A stretch of DNA of 64,000 bases from an uncultured Mucilaginibacter sp. Lineage in GTDB: Bacteria; Bacteroidota; Bacteroidia; Sphingobacteriales; Sphingobacteriaceae. The stretch covers positions 1-64,000 of the forward strand of contig NZ_CAITNG010000047.1 in assembly GCF_903893715.1 (NCBI RefSeq), given 5' to 3'. The translations under genes were made by a program, and so were the position numbers. The notes beneath the pieces are model-generated. The model saw only the letters and a list, made by a program, of their open reading frames with translations. It ran no database searches and had not been told where the DNA came from. Shown in pieces: positions 35,591 to 44,737 of the stretch. Position 1 is the stretch's first letter; each line of letters opens with the position of its first letter.

Positions 35591-36385
35591 ATGAAAAAAT
35601 CAATTGCAATATTGTCGGTCTTGTTCGTGCTGTTAGCCTTATCGGCATGCCAGCGCGTTATCGATGTGCAGATACCCAACGCCCAGCAACAAATTGTTAT
35701 CGAAGCAAACCTGAACAACCAAAAAGGATTACAAACAGTAAATATCACCAACTCCGTGCCTTATAGCAGCGCCAATGTTTACCCTACCGTTAGTGGGGCA
35801 ATAGTAACTATAACCGACGCTTTGGGCAATGTTTACAAACTGCCCGAAACACAGCCGGGGGTGTACACTATCAATAATTTTTTTGGTAAGCCGCAAAACT
35901 ATTACGCCCTGCAGGTAAAGGTGAACGGCCAAACTTACAATGCCTCGGGTACAATGCCCGCGCCGGTAAACCTCGACTCACTTTCGGTTATAGGTCAAAG
36001 TTTTGGGTCTAAACTCGTAAAAAGCGTAGCGGTAAATTTTCACGACCCGGCCGGTGTGGCAAACCAATACCGATTTTTAATGTATGTCAATGCCGTACAG
36101 GTGCAGCGTGTTTTTACCGAAAGCGACAGGCTTACCGACGGGCGTAATGTAACCTCGGTGTTATATGAAAGCGATATTGTTTTGAAAACCGGCGATGTGG
36201 TCAATGTGGAGATGCAATGTATCGATGGTCCGATGTATAACTACTGGTACGCCCTAAGCAGCCAGGGCGGCAATACCCCCGCCGATTCCGCTACCCCTTC
36301 AAACCCGACGTCCAACATCAGCAATGGCGCGCTCGGGTATTTTAGTGTGCATACTACGCAACGTCAAACCATCATCATTCCCTAA
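35591..36385 (+). CDS. DUF4249 domain lipoprotein
   Basis: The 264-aa protein has a lipobox 'LLALSAC' (Cys20) and then 'QRVIDVQIPNAQQQIVIEANLNNQKGLQTVNITNSVPYSS', 'GAIVTITDALGNVYKLPETQPGVYT' and 'YALQVKVNGQTYNASGTMPAPVNLDSL', the normal course of DUF4249 proteins. These outer-membrane lipoproteins are co-encoded with TonB-dependent receptors; the start lies 1 base after the receptor stop. They are probably accessory surface-binding subunits, by analogy only. Confidence 0.92.
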   Translation: MKKSIAILSVLFVLLALSACQRVIDVQIPNAQQQIVIEANLNNQKGLQTVNITNSVPYSSANVYPTVSGAIVTITDALGNVYKLPETQPGVYTINNFFGKPQNYYALQVKVNGQTYNASGTMPAPVNLDSLSVIGQSFGSKLVKSVAVNFHDPAGVANQYRFLMYVNAVQVQRVFTESDRLTDGRNVTSVLYESDIVLKTGDVVNVEMQCIDGPMYNYWYALSSQGGNTPADSATPSNPTSNISNGALGYFSVHTTQRQTIIIP

Positions 36386-36530
36386 CCCGCGAAGCCAGAG
36401 GTCAGCCGTGGGTCAAATATTTTTTATCCGTATTGCTTTTCAGATAAAATCATTATATTGTGATTGCAAACCTTTGCACTATAATTTAAGGCATTCAAAT
36501 GACGTTATCACTAAAAAACTATAGATAAAG

Positions 36531-38054
36531 ATGAAAAAGGTATATTTTATTTTAGTAGCTGTTGCGGTTTTTGCGGCTTGTAAAAAGAATAGTCAAACAG
36601 GCAGTAGTACTTCTACTACTACATTACTAAACCGTATGGAAGACTCGATTTATAATTACTCCACTGAAGAGTATTTATGGTACGATGCTATCCCTTCTTA
36701 CGCTACGTTCAATCCTTACAGTACTACAGTAGGTGCCGATGACCCCACAACACTGCAAAACGAAGTGGATAAACTATCGCAATATAAAATCAATCCGGCT
36801 ACCGGCAAGCCGTACGAATACTCTGTTAACTACCCGGGCGAAGCCAAATATTCTTTCATCGATGGCGGACAAGTAGCCACACAATTAAGCGGTACCCATG
36901 GCGATTTTGGTTTTTCGGTATTTTATAACACCTATAACGACCTGCGTATAAAATACGTAAACCCGGGTTCACCTGCGGCAACAGCCAACCTGGTGCGTGG
37001 CTATAAGGTTATCGCGGTAAATGGCAATACCAATATTGCGTATAACCCCAACAGCTCCAATCCTAACAATGATCCCAATTTATTGTTCGTGGTTAACGCG
37101 CTTAGCGGCAGCAGCATTACCCTATTGTTGCAAAAGCCGGATAATACACAGTTTACGGCAACCGTAGCCGTTGCCAACTATACTATAAATCCGGTACTAA
37201 AATATACAGTATTAAATCTTGCCGGTGGTAAAAAATTGGGATATGTGGTGTTTTCACAATTTACCAGCCCTACCAATGCCGGTTCGCAACTTGACGCAGC
37301 ATTTAATAGTTTTATTTCGGCAGGCATTACCGACCTTTGTATCGACCTTCGCTATAATGGTGGCGGCTATGTAGCAACGGCTGAGTATATCGATAACTAT
37401 ATCGTTCCTGCAGCCCAAACCGGCACAAAAATGTACACATCGGTTTATAATAGTAAGTTACAGGCCGATAACTACCCCTTCCTTGCTCAAAAATACCAGA
37501 TTACGCCCGGTTACTTTAATCAGGCCAACAATACATCGTATTTCGCCAAAAAAGGTACATTGGCTTTAAGCAGGGTGTTTTTTATTGTAACAGGCAGCAC
37601 AGCTTCGGCAAGCGAACTTACCATTAACAACCTCATACCCGAGGTAAATGTTCAATTGATTGGTACCACATCATACGGCAAACCAGTTGGCTTTTTTGCT
37701 ATCCCGGTTTATACCTATAACTTGTACATGCCCAATTTTTATACAGCAAATTCTGCCGGTCAGGGTGGTTATTATGCCGGTATGACCCCGGGTTCGGCAA
37801 CTTATCCCGGTTACTATGATTATGACGACGTTACCAAAGATTTTGGCGACCCAACCGAAGTTCTGCTTTCACACGCCGTGTCATACGTTACAAAAGGTAG
37901 TTATACCGCAGTAGCTGCACCAAGGATACAGGGTTTGGCTATACCTGCGGCAACTTTTTCGGATGATGTGGTACGCGACATGACAACAAAATTAGACCCG
38001 GCAGCGCATTTCAGCGAAATGGTAAGCAGCAAAAAATTATTACCGAAATTTTAA
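36531..38054 (+). CDS. S41 family peptidase lipoprotein with PDZ domain
   Basis: The 507-aa protein has a lipobox 'VFAAC' (Cys17), an N-terminal helical part ('DSIYNYSTEEYLWYDAIPSY'), a PDZ-like segment ('IKYVNPGSPAATANLVRGYKVIAVNG') and the C-terminal-processing-protease fold with 'LCIDLRYNGGGYV' and 'VTGSTASASELTINNL'. The SASE box (359-362) carries the serine nucleophile. Such Bacteroidota S41 lipoproteins probably degrade peptides at the cell surface or periplasm. Single gene; its stop codon opens the octamer array and palindromic terminator. Confidence 0.92.
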   Translation: MKKVYFILVAVAVFAACKKNSQTGSSTSTTTLLNRMEDSIYNYSTEEYLWYDAIPSYATFNPYSTTVGADDPTTLQNEVDKLSQYKINPATGKPYEYSVNYPGEAKYSFIDGGQVATQLSGTHGDFGFSVFYNTYNDLRIKYVNPGSPAATANLVRGYKVIAVNGNTNIAYNPNSSNPNNDPNLLFVVNALSGSSITLLLQKPDNTQFTATVAVANYTINPVLKYTVLNLAGGKKLGYVVFSQFTSPTNAGSQLDAAFNSFISAGITDLCIDLRYNGGGYVATAEYIDNYIVPAAQTGTKMYTSVYNSKLQADNYPFLAQKYQITPGYFNQANNTSYFAKKGTLALSRVFFIVTGSTASASELTINNLIPEVNVQLIGTTSYGKPVGFFAIPVYTYNLYMPNFYTANSAGQGGYYAGMTPGSATYPGYYDYDDVTKDFGDPTEVLLSHAVSYVTKGSYTAVAAPRIQGLAIPAATFSDDVVRDMTTKLDPAAHFSEMVSSKKLLPKF

Positions 38055-38200
38055 TGTGCAAATGGCTAATTAGAAAATGTGCAAATGAACATTATTCATT
38101 TGCACATTTTTTGATAAACAAATAGAAAAGCATTTGCACATACACACATTTGCAAATTGAGTTTCATTTGCACATACGCACATTTACTCATTTGCACATT
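38052..38200. repeat. Octamer tandem repeats between convergent S41 peptidase and smc genes
   Basis: One array reads rightward from the peptidase stop (TAATGTGCAAATGG...), and another reads in complement up to the smc stop (CATTTGCACATACGCACATT...), where the smc TAA is the array's last element. The period is 8 with a few phase slips. Confidence 0.85.
38074..38112. terminator. Perfect 16-bp palindromic terminator built from octamers
   Basis: AAAATGTGCAAATGAA (38074-38089) pairs fully with TTCATTTGCACATTTT (38095-38110), with loop CATTA and a T-run. It can serve both convergent genes. Confidence 0.85.
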
Positions 38201-41200
38201 AAACAAGTTCCCTCATATCCACAGGCACTACCCGCGATATGCCCTGCTCTACAATGGTAACGCCGTAAATAACATCGGCGCTGGCAATGGTGCGTTTATT
38301 GTGCGATACAATGATAAACTGCGAATCCGTAGAAAATTCGCGGATAATATTGTTGAACTTGTCGATATTGGTGTCATCCAGCGGCGCATCAACCTCATCA
38401 AAAATACAGAAGGGGGCAGGCTTCAACAGGTAAAGCGAAAACAGGATTGCCGTAGCCGTCAACGTCTTCTCACCGCCCGATAATTGATTGATGGACAGCG
38501 GCCTTTTACCCTTTGGCTTGGCGATGATATCGATGTCCGACTCCAGCGGGTTATCCGGGTCGCTTAATATCAAATCGCACGAATCCTCTTCATTAAACAA
38601 CGAACGGAACACCTTAATAAAGTTTTCCCTTACCTGCAAAAATGCCGACATAAACTTTTCCCTCGCCGTATCATCAATCTCCTGTATCGTCGCCATTAAC
38701 GATGCCTTGGCTTCGCTCAGGTCCTTTTTCTGCGCCTGTATAAAGGTATAACGTTCATTCATTTCGTTATAAGCCTCTACCGCCATCGGGTTGATGGCGC
38801 CAAAATCGTCCAATTGCTTTTTTAGCTTTTCGGTCTTGTCGCGCAGGCTGTCTTCTGTTTCATCGGCAGGCACTTCGGCATCCAATAGGTCGTTGATGTC
38901 AATGTTAAACTCCACCGCCAAGCGTTCTTTCAAGGCGTTCAGCTCCAGCTTCAGGTTATTTTTACGGTCTTTCAGTTCGTTCTCAATGGTCTCGGCCTGA
39001 TCCTTTTTTCGTCTCAGTGCCGATATCTCGTTTTCAGTTTCCGTGATGGTCCCTCTGGCGGCATAGTAGTCCTGCTCCGCCTGTTGCACGGCTTTTTCTA
39101 ACACCTCTTTCTGATTATACATTTCCAACAAATCCTCATCGGAATGATCGGCATGTTGCAGGTTTTCCATTATCGCGGCTTTTACCGCCGCTAATTCAGT
39201 ATTGTTATTTTTAATACGTTGGTCAAGGTTTTCCTGTTGGCTTTCGCGATAATCCAGGTCCTTTAACAAACCCGAAACCTTATTCTGCTGCTGGTGAAAC
39301 CGGATATTCTCCTGGTTATACCCGTTCGATTGCACGGCCAGCCGCTCAGTCAGTTCCCCAAAAGCTTCCTGCTTTTCGGCAAGCAGTTCCCCTTGTATTT
39401 GCTTTTGGGTTTTTAATTCGGCCAACAATGGCCGTAGCCTAATAGCCTCATCGTTTATGGTTGCTATTTTCGCCGCGATATCATCTTTTCGGTTACGGCT
39501 GCTCTCAATAAAGGTCTGGTACTGTTCCCGCCTCGTGCTAATGGTTACCAGTTCGGTATTCAGCCGGTTAAGGTCCTGCTGTTTTTGGTTGAGTTCCGCC
39601 GCTTTCCCCGAAGCTTTAAGCGCAACTAAACCACTTTGCAGCTCTTCTATCTTAATTTTGTATTTGGCTATTTCGTTTTCGGCAGACTTGATTTCCTTTG
39701 CTAAATTCTCCAGGTTTTTAGCACGACCAATGCGCTTGCCTTCAAACAAACCGACCGAGCCGCCAGCCATTGTATATTTCGATTTGCTGAACTTGCCGCT
39801 CTTGCCCAAAATAATGGCGTCGCCGGGCAACTCACTATTGTTCAGATCCGCCTCGGCGCCATCGTTAACCAAATACACGTTATTAAGCAGGTAATTGCAC
39901 AAAGGCCGGTAGCGGCTTTCCACTTCAATTACATCCAATGCCGCCACCCAATTCTCGTTTATGGTCGAGCTTACCGGCACATCTTTGGGGTAATTGCTCA
40001 GCACAAAAAACTGCGCCCTCCCGCGTGATGACCCGCTTAGCAAGTTAATCCCCCTGATGGCCTCATCATAATTCTCCACCACATAGTGGTTCATCAAAGG
40101 CTCCAGGTAGTTTTCAATAGCTACACGATAATCTTCGTGGCAAAACAGCACATCACTAAACAAGGGCGAGTTTTTGGCCCATGTGGTATTCCCCTTCAAA
40201 AACCGTATCGACTCGGGGAATCCTTCAAGGTTATCAACCAAGCTCTTGGTGAGGTTATACTCATTTTGTTTGGCATCCAGTTTACGGCCTTCGCGGGTAA
40301 GCGTATCTTTTAAATGGTTTAGCTGTTCCTCGTTGTCCTGTATCTGCTGGTTTAGTTTGTTCTCAAAATCAACAGCCAGCTGGTATTCATGTTCCTGCGT
40401 GGCGGCACGGCTTTCCAGTTCGGCTATGGCTTTATTAAAATGTGATAGTTCAGCTTCCTTACTGCTCGCATCCTCCATATTGCGCTGGCTTTCCTGCTCC
40501 AGAGCCTGTTGCTGTATCTGCAAAATATCGAGGTCTTTTTCGGCCTTGTATATCTGGTTTTGCAGGCGGTTGTTAATGTTGTTTATCTCGTCAAGTTCGG
40601 CCTTGGCAACTGTTTGCGCCAACCGCGATTCATCAACCGTCGCCTTCAGCTCTGCCAGGTCGCTGATGATGGTCTGCAGTTTCTCATCCTCCTGTAAACG
40701 TTCTTCCGCCAGGCGTTTAATGTTGTACAATACATGGTTCAGTTCCTTCGTATCGCGGTCCAAATCTTCGCTCAACCGCTTTTCCTTATCCTGCTGAAAC
40801 CTCAGTTGCTCGTTCTTTATCTTCTTCTCGCTCTCGTAAGCCCGTATTTTCGATACAAATTCATTCGTGGCTTTCTGTTGTACTGATAGGTTTTTTTCCT
40901 TGGTCAGGCTTTCCAGTTTTTGCTGTTGCAGTGCCGCTTCCAATTGGTCTATCGCGGTAACAACACCGGTCTTTTCGTCCTTATGTCTTTGCTCCAGCGC
41001 CTCTATGCCAGCCAGCGAATCGCTGAACGAAACGATCCTGAACGAGGCCAGCATCACGCTCAAAACCTTATACTGCTCTTTTAACTTGTAATAACGTTCG
41101 GTCTTTTTAGCCTGGTTCTCTAAGGTCTTTAAGTTCTTTTCAATCTCAAACAGCAGGTCGTCAACACGCTCAAGGTCAGCTTCGGTATCTTTTAACTTAT

Positions 41201-41735
41201 TAAAGGTTTGCTTTTTGCGGAGCTTATATTTCGATATGCCCGATGCCTCTTCAAACAAATTTCTCCTTGAGTTCTCTTTGTTGACGATGATCTCGTCGAT
41301 CATCCGCAACTCGATGATGGAGTAGCTATCGGCACCAATACCGGTATCTAAAAATAGGTCGGTAATGTCTTTCAGCCTGCACTGCACATCGTTCAGCCAA
41401 TATTCACTTTCGCCGCTACGGTAAAGCTTACGGGTCAACGTAACCTGCGAAAACTCGGTGGGCAAGATGTTCTTGGTATTATCGAATGTGAGCGATACCT
41501 CGGCCAGGTTGCCCGGTTTACGGGTTTTGCTGCCGTTAAAGATGACGTTCTCCATTTTTTCCGAGCGCAGCATACGGGTACTTTGCTCGCCCAAAACCCA
41601 GCGTATCGAGTCCACCACGTTTGATTTTCCGCAGCCGTTAGGGCCAACAATGGCAGTAATGCCCTCGTTAAAGTTGATGGTGATCTTATCGCCAAAACTT
41701 TTAAACCCCTTGACTTCTAAACGTGTAAGCTGCAT
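38199..41735 (-). CDS. smc: Chromosome segregation ATPase SMC
   Basis: SMC (1178 aa) condenses and aligns chromosome arms. The N-terminal ATPase half has Walker A 'GPNGCGKSNVVDSIRWVLG' (about 32-50); two long coiled coils flank a hinge near residues 510-680 ('YRVAIENYLEPLMNHYVVENYDEA...GRAQFF'); and the C-terminal half has signature 'QLSGGEKTLTATAILFSLYLLKPAPF' with Walker B 'CIFDEVDAPLDD'. Length is normal for the family. Single gene; 3' end merges into the octamer array. Confidence 0.97.
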   Translation of the reverse strand: MQLTRLEVKGFKSFGDKITINFNEGITAIVGPNGCGKSNVVDSIRWVLGEQSTRMLRSEKMENVIFNGSKTRKPGNLAEVSLTFDNTKNILPTEFSQVTLTRKLYRSGESEYWLNDVQCRLKDITDLFLDTGIGADSYSIIELRMIDEIIVNKENSRRNLFEEASGISKYKLRKKQTFNKLKDTEADLERVDDLLFEIEKNLKTLENQAKKTERYYKLKEQYKVLSVMLASFRIVSFSDSLAGIEALEQRHKDEKTGVVTAIDQLEAALQQQKLESLTKEKNLSVQQKATNEFVSKIRAYESEKKIKNEQLRFQQDKEKRLSEDLDRDTKELNHVLYNIKRLAEERLQEDEKLQTIISDLAELKATVDESRLAQTVAKAELDEINNINNRLQNQIYKAEKDLDILQIQQQALEQESQRNMEDASSKEAELSHFNKAIAELESRAATQEHEYQLAVDFENKLNQQIQDNEEQLNHLKDTLTREGRKLDAKQNEYNLTKSLVDNLEGFPESIRFLKGNTTWAKNSPLFSDVLFCHEDYRVAIENYLEPLMNHYVVENYDEAIRGINLLSGSSRGRAQFFVLSNYPKDVPVSSTINENWVAALDVIEVESRYRPLCNYLLNNVYLVNDGAEADLNNSELPGDAIILGKSGKFSKSKYTMAGGSVGLFEGKRIGRAKNLENLAKEIKSAENEIAKYKIKIEELQSGLVALKASGKAAELNQKQQDLNRLNTELVTISTRREQYQTFIESSRNRKDDIAAKIATINDEAIRLRPLLAELKTQKQIQGELLAEKQEAFGELTERLAVQSNGYNQENIRFHQQQNKVSGLLKDLDYRESQQENLDQRIKNNNTELAAVKAAIMENLQHADHSDEDLLEMYNQKEVLEKAVQQAEQDYYAARGTITETENEISALRRKKDQAETIENELKDRKNNLKLELNALKERLAVEFNIDINDLLDAEVPADETEDSLRDKTEKLKKQLDDFGAINPMAVEAYNEMNERYTFIQAQKKDLSEAKASLMATIQEIDDTAREKFMSAFLQVRENFIKVFRSLFNEEDSCDLILSDPDNPLESDIDIIAKPKGKRPLSINQLSGGEKTLTATAILFSLYLLKPAPFCIFDEVDAPLDDTNIDKFNNIIREFSTDSQFIIVSHNKRTIASADVIYGVTIVEQGISRVVPVDMRELV

Positions 41736-41878
41736 TTTACCGAACAGTACTCTTCAAAATACCGAACCTTAAAATAAGCGTAAAAAATTGATTTTTGAAA
41801 GCAGATAAGCCTTAATGTTGATAATTAACCTCTAAATAAAAGGCATGTGCAAAACTTAAAACTCTACACATAAAATCC

Positions 41879-41886
41879 TATTTTTG
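41879..41886 (+). promoter_or_regulatory. Probable -7 promoter box of lysS
   Basis: TATTTTTG matches TAnnTTTG and places the transcript start near 41893, about 18 bases before the lysS ATG. No clear -33 TTTG was found. Confidence 0.5.
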
Positions 41887-41910
41887 CAGTCCTTTAATAA
41901 TTGTTTTTAT

Positions 41911-43632
41911 ATGAGTATTGGTTTATCAGAGCAAGAAATATTTCGCCGCGAGGCGATGCAGCAATTACGTAATTTAGGTATCGATCCCTACCCTCCCGAA
42001 ACATTCCCCGTGAATGCCAACGCGAAGGATATTGCTGAAAATTTTGAAGCCAATACCGAAGCTTACCAGGATGTTGTTATCGCAGGCCGCATCATGAGTC
42101 GCCGTATTATGGGCAGCGCTTCATTCGCCGAGATACAGGATGCCACTGGCCGCTTGCAGATATACATTAAACGTGATGATATCTCTCCCGGCGAAGATAA
42201 AACTATGTACAATACGGTGTTCAAAAAATTGCTCGATTTGGGTGATTTTATAGGTGTCAGAGGTTATGTATTTACTACGCAAACCGGTGAGATATCTTTA
42301 CATGTTCGCGAATTGACGATATTATCTAAATCCTTAAAACCGCTACCGGTGGTTAGACGGGAAGAAGATGGTACCATTCACGATGCCTTTACCGATCCCG
42401 AAATGCGTTACCGCCAGCGCTATGTGGACTTAACTGTTAACCCGGAGTTTAAACAAATATTCATCAACCGCTCAAAGGTGATACGCACCATGCAAAGCTA
42501 TTTCGATAGCAACGGCTGGATGGAGGTGGAAACACCAATACTGCAAAGCGTTCACGGTGGCGCGGCAGCGCGGCCGTTCACCACGCACCACAACACGCTC
42601 GATATGCCGCTGTTTTTGCGCATAGCCAACGAGTTGTATCTAAAAAGGTTGATCGTAGCCGGTTTTGATGGCGTATACGAGTTCGGCAAAATGTTCCGTA
42701 ATGAGGGCATGGACCGCACCCACAACCCGGAGTTCACTTCCGTAGAAATATACGTAGCCTATAAGGATTATATCTGGATGATGGCAATGGTGGAGCAATG
42801 CCTCGAAAAAGTTGCCCGCGCCATCCACGGTTTGCCCATCGTAAAATTTGGCGAACACGAACTCAATTTTGCGGGCCCTTACGAAAAACTATCGATGTAT
42901 GATAGTATCCTGAAATACACCGCCATCGATGTATCGGCTATGGACGAGGTTGCTTTGCGCGAGGTCTGTAAACAAATCAACGTACCTGTTGACGCTACCA
43001 TGGGCAAAGGCAAACTGATCGACGAGATCTTCAGCGAAAAAGTAGAGCACCATTTGATACAGCCAACTTACATCACCGATTACCCCATCGAAATGACCCC
43101 GCTGGCTAAAAAGCACCGCAGCAAACCCGGTCTGGTGGAGCGTTTCGAGCTGTTTGTGATGGGTAAAGAGATAGCCAATGCTTACTCGGAATTAAATGAC
43201 CCGATAGACCAGCGCGAGCGCCTCGAAGAGCAATTGCTGTTGGCAGGTAGGGGCGATGAAGAAGCCATGGCGATGGATGACGACTTTTTACGTGCTCTGG
43301 AATACGGCATGCCACCAACATCGGGCCTCGGCATTGGTATCGATCGCCTGGTAATGCTCATGACAGGCCAAACTACCATCCAAGAGGTACTGTTCTTCCC
43401 CCAAATGCGTGCCGAAAAGAAAGTCAAAGTAGTAACTGTCGACGATTTTGTAAACATCGGCGTACCTGCGGTGTGGGTGCCGGTGCTTAATAAAATGGGC
43501 TTTAACACCGTTGAAGAACTGAAAGCCGGCAACCCCAATAAAGTATTTAACGACTTGGGCGGCATGCGCAAAAAACTAAAGCTCGATATATCGATGCCCA
43601 CAAAGGATGAGGTGATGGCTTGGTTTGTTTAA
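41911..43632 (+). CDS. lysS: Lysyl-tRNA synthetase, class II (LysS)
   Basis: LysRS (573 aa) charges tRNA-Lys. The N-terminal OB-fold anticodon-binding domain includes 'VVIAGRIMSRRIMGSASFAEIQDATGRLQIYI'; class II motif 2 is seen at 'GVYEFGKMFRNEGMDRTHNPEFTSVE' and motif 3 at 'PPTSGLGIGIDRLVMLMTG'. About 70 residues after motif 3 ('VDDFVNIGVPAVWVPVLNKMGFNTVEELKAG') extend the protein beyond E. coli LysS, as in other Bacteroidota. Start 41911 (MSIGLSEQEIF) is chosen because the frame's upstream part overlaps the promoter. Confidence 0.96.
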   Translation: MSIGLSEQEIFRREAMQQLRNLGIDPYPPETFPVNANAKDIAENFEANTEAYQDVVIAGRIMSRRIMGSASFAEIQDATGRLQIYIKRDDISPGEDKTMYNTVFKKLLDLGDFIGVRGYVFTTQTGEISLHVRELTILSKSLKPLPVVRREEDGTIHDAFTDPEMRYRQRYVDLTVNPEFKQIFINRSKVIRTMQSYFDSNGWMEVETPILQSVHGGAAARPFTTHHNTLDMPLFLRIANELYLKRLIVAGFDGVYEFGKMFRNEGMDRTHNPEFTSVEIYVAYKDYIWMMAMVEQCLEKVARAIHGLPIVKFGEHELNFAGPYEKLSMYDSILKYTAIDVSAMDEVALREVCKQINVPVDATMGKGKLIDEIFSEKVEHHLIQPTYITDYPIEMTPLAKKHRSKPGLVERFELFVMGKEIANAYSELNDPIDQRERLEEQLLLAGRGDEEAMAMDDDFLRALEYGMPPTSGLGIGIDRLVMLMTGQTTIQEVLFFPQMRAEKKVKVVTVDDFVNIGVPAVWVPVLNKMGFNTVEELKAGNPNKVFNDLGGMRKKLKLDISMPTKDEVMAWFV

Positions 43633-43641
43633 TAAATAAAT

Positions 43642-43741
43642 CGTCATTGCGAGCGATAGCGAAGCAAACTCTGCATTTGCAAGTCGATAATGGCAATCGG
43701 AGACCGATCGAGTAGAGATTGATTCGTGCCTTGCAAGGACG
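43642..43741. repeat. MITE-like 100-bp element with imperfect terminal inverted repeats
   Basis: It starts CGTCATTGCGAG and ends CTTGCAAGGACG (10 of 12 positions complementary). Inner GAAGCAAACTCT and AGAGATTGATTC are also nearly complementary, and the centre has ATCGG-AGA-CCGAT. It resembles the widespread 'CGTCATTGCGAGGAGCGAAGC' repeat class. It immediately follows lysS. Confidence 0.7.
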
Positions 43742-43859
43742 TGAAAGCGTCCCCATCTTTTTCCCCACAAAAGTGGATACTTTACAAAAGCTTAATAGAA
43801 TGTTAAAATGTGCAAAACTTTGGCACGGATTTCTATGTATATTTTTATAGTCCATAGAA

Positions 43860-44075
43860 ATGTCAAACGTTATGATAAACACAAGCATTGAAATAACCGA
43901 AAACGAATACCTGATCAAATTGAACCGCAGTAAATTTGACCTGTCTTTTATCCGCAGTTTGCTGAAAATCGTAGAAGTATCTAACCCGTCGGAGGATGAC
44001 GCGATTTACGATAAAAACTTCACCGGAAGTACATCAGCCAACTCCGACTATTACAGCCACCTTGACGAGAAATAG
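43860..44075 (+). CDS. Hypothetical protein, 71 aa
   Basis: The sequence starts MSNVMINTSIEITENEYLIK and then shows 'LNRSKFDLSFIRSLLKIVEV', a strand-helix pattern similar to small antitoxin-like or regulatory proteins, followed by a disordered acidic tail 'SDYYSHLDEK'. No family is recognised and no toxin partner is next to it. A TGGCACGG sequence with a diverged -12 half lies 32-39 bases upstream (43821-43828). Probably a real gene. Confidence 0.55.
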   Translation: MSNVMINTSIEITENEYLIKLNRSKFDLSFIRSLLKIVEVSNPSEDDAIYDKNFTGSTSANSDYYSHLDEK

Positions 44076-44113
44076 TAATAGTACCGGCGCTGTTTTATAA
44101 CAATAATTGCCGG

Positions 44114-44665
44114 TTAAAACTGGCGATACCCGCCGCGTACTACCTGTTGTTTATCCATCTGTCCCATCTGAGCTTTCATCATCTTGATCTGCTCGGTTAG
44201 TAATTTATTCTTGTCCGCTTTGCTTGCTTCCTGTAAATATTGCTGTGCTTCGCGTTTGTTGCGTTTTGCCATTGATATCCCCGCAAGGCTCAGTTTTGCC
44301 ATAGCAACATTGTGCGACATCTTCATACCCAGCGTAAGTGCTTTCTTAAAATATTTCTCCGATTTTAACGGCGCCGTACGCGATTCGATCAAACCCATCA
44401 GCAGGTTGTAATAACCATGTTGACCTTTGTATATCTGCTTTTCGTAGTCTGTTATTTTAAGTAAAAACTCCTGAGCTTTGTCCATCTTCTCTTTGCGCAT
44501 GTAATATTGTGCGATCAGCATGTTTTCGTTCAGGAAATAGGTCAGCAAAACAAGCCCGCCCAAAAAGATGACCAGCGAGCCCCATCCCCAAAAACCAAAC
44601 ACACAAAGCGCCACACCGCCCAACATCACTGCTATCGAAATTATTAACCTGATTATATTTAACAT
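44114..44665 (-). CDS. TPR-like membrane protein, 183 aa
   Basis: Two adjacent hydrophobic helices ('IIRLIISIAVMLGGVALCVFGF', 'WGSLVIFLGGLVLLTYFL') anchor a cytoplasmic helical domain with tetratricopeptide-like repeats ('AQYYMRKEKMDKAQEFLLKI', 'YYNLLMGLIESRTAPLKSEKYFKKAL', 'AKLSLAGISMAKRNKREAQQYLQEA'). The tail is Met/Gln rich. Likely a scaffold; role unknown. Single gene on the minus strand, divergent from ung. Confidence 0.8.
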   Translation of the reverse strand: MLNIIRLIISIAVMLGGVALCVFGFWGWGSLVIFLGGLVLLTYFLNENMLIAQYYMRKEKMDKAQEFLLKITDYEKQIYKGQHGYYNLLMGLIESRTAPLKSEKYFKKALTLGMKMSHNVAMAKLSLAGISMAKRNKREAQQYLQEASKADKNKLLTEQIKMMKAQMGQMDKQQVVRGGYRQF

Positions 44666-44737
44666 GAGTTTTTTTGCCTTTTAAACAGTGCAAATATCCG
44701 TTTATTTGTAATGTTAACCAATAGCTGTTTTACATTT

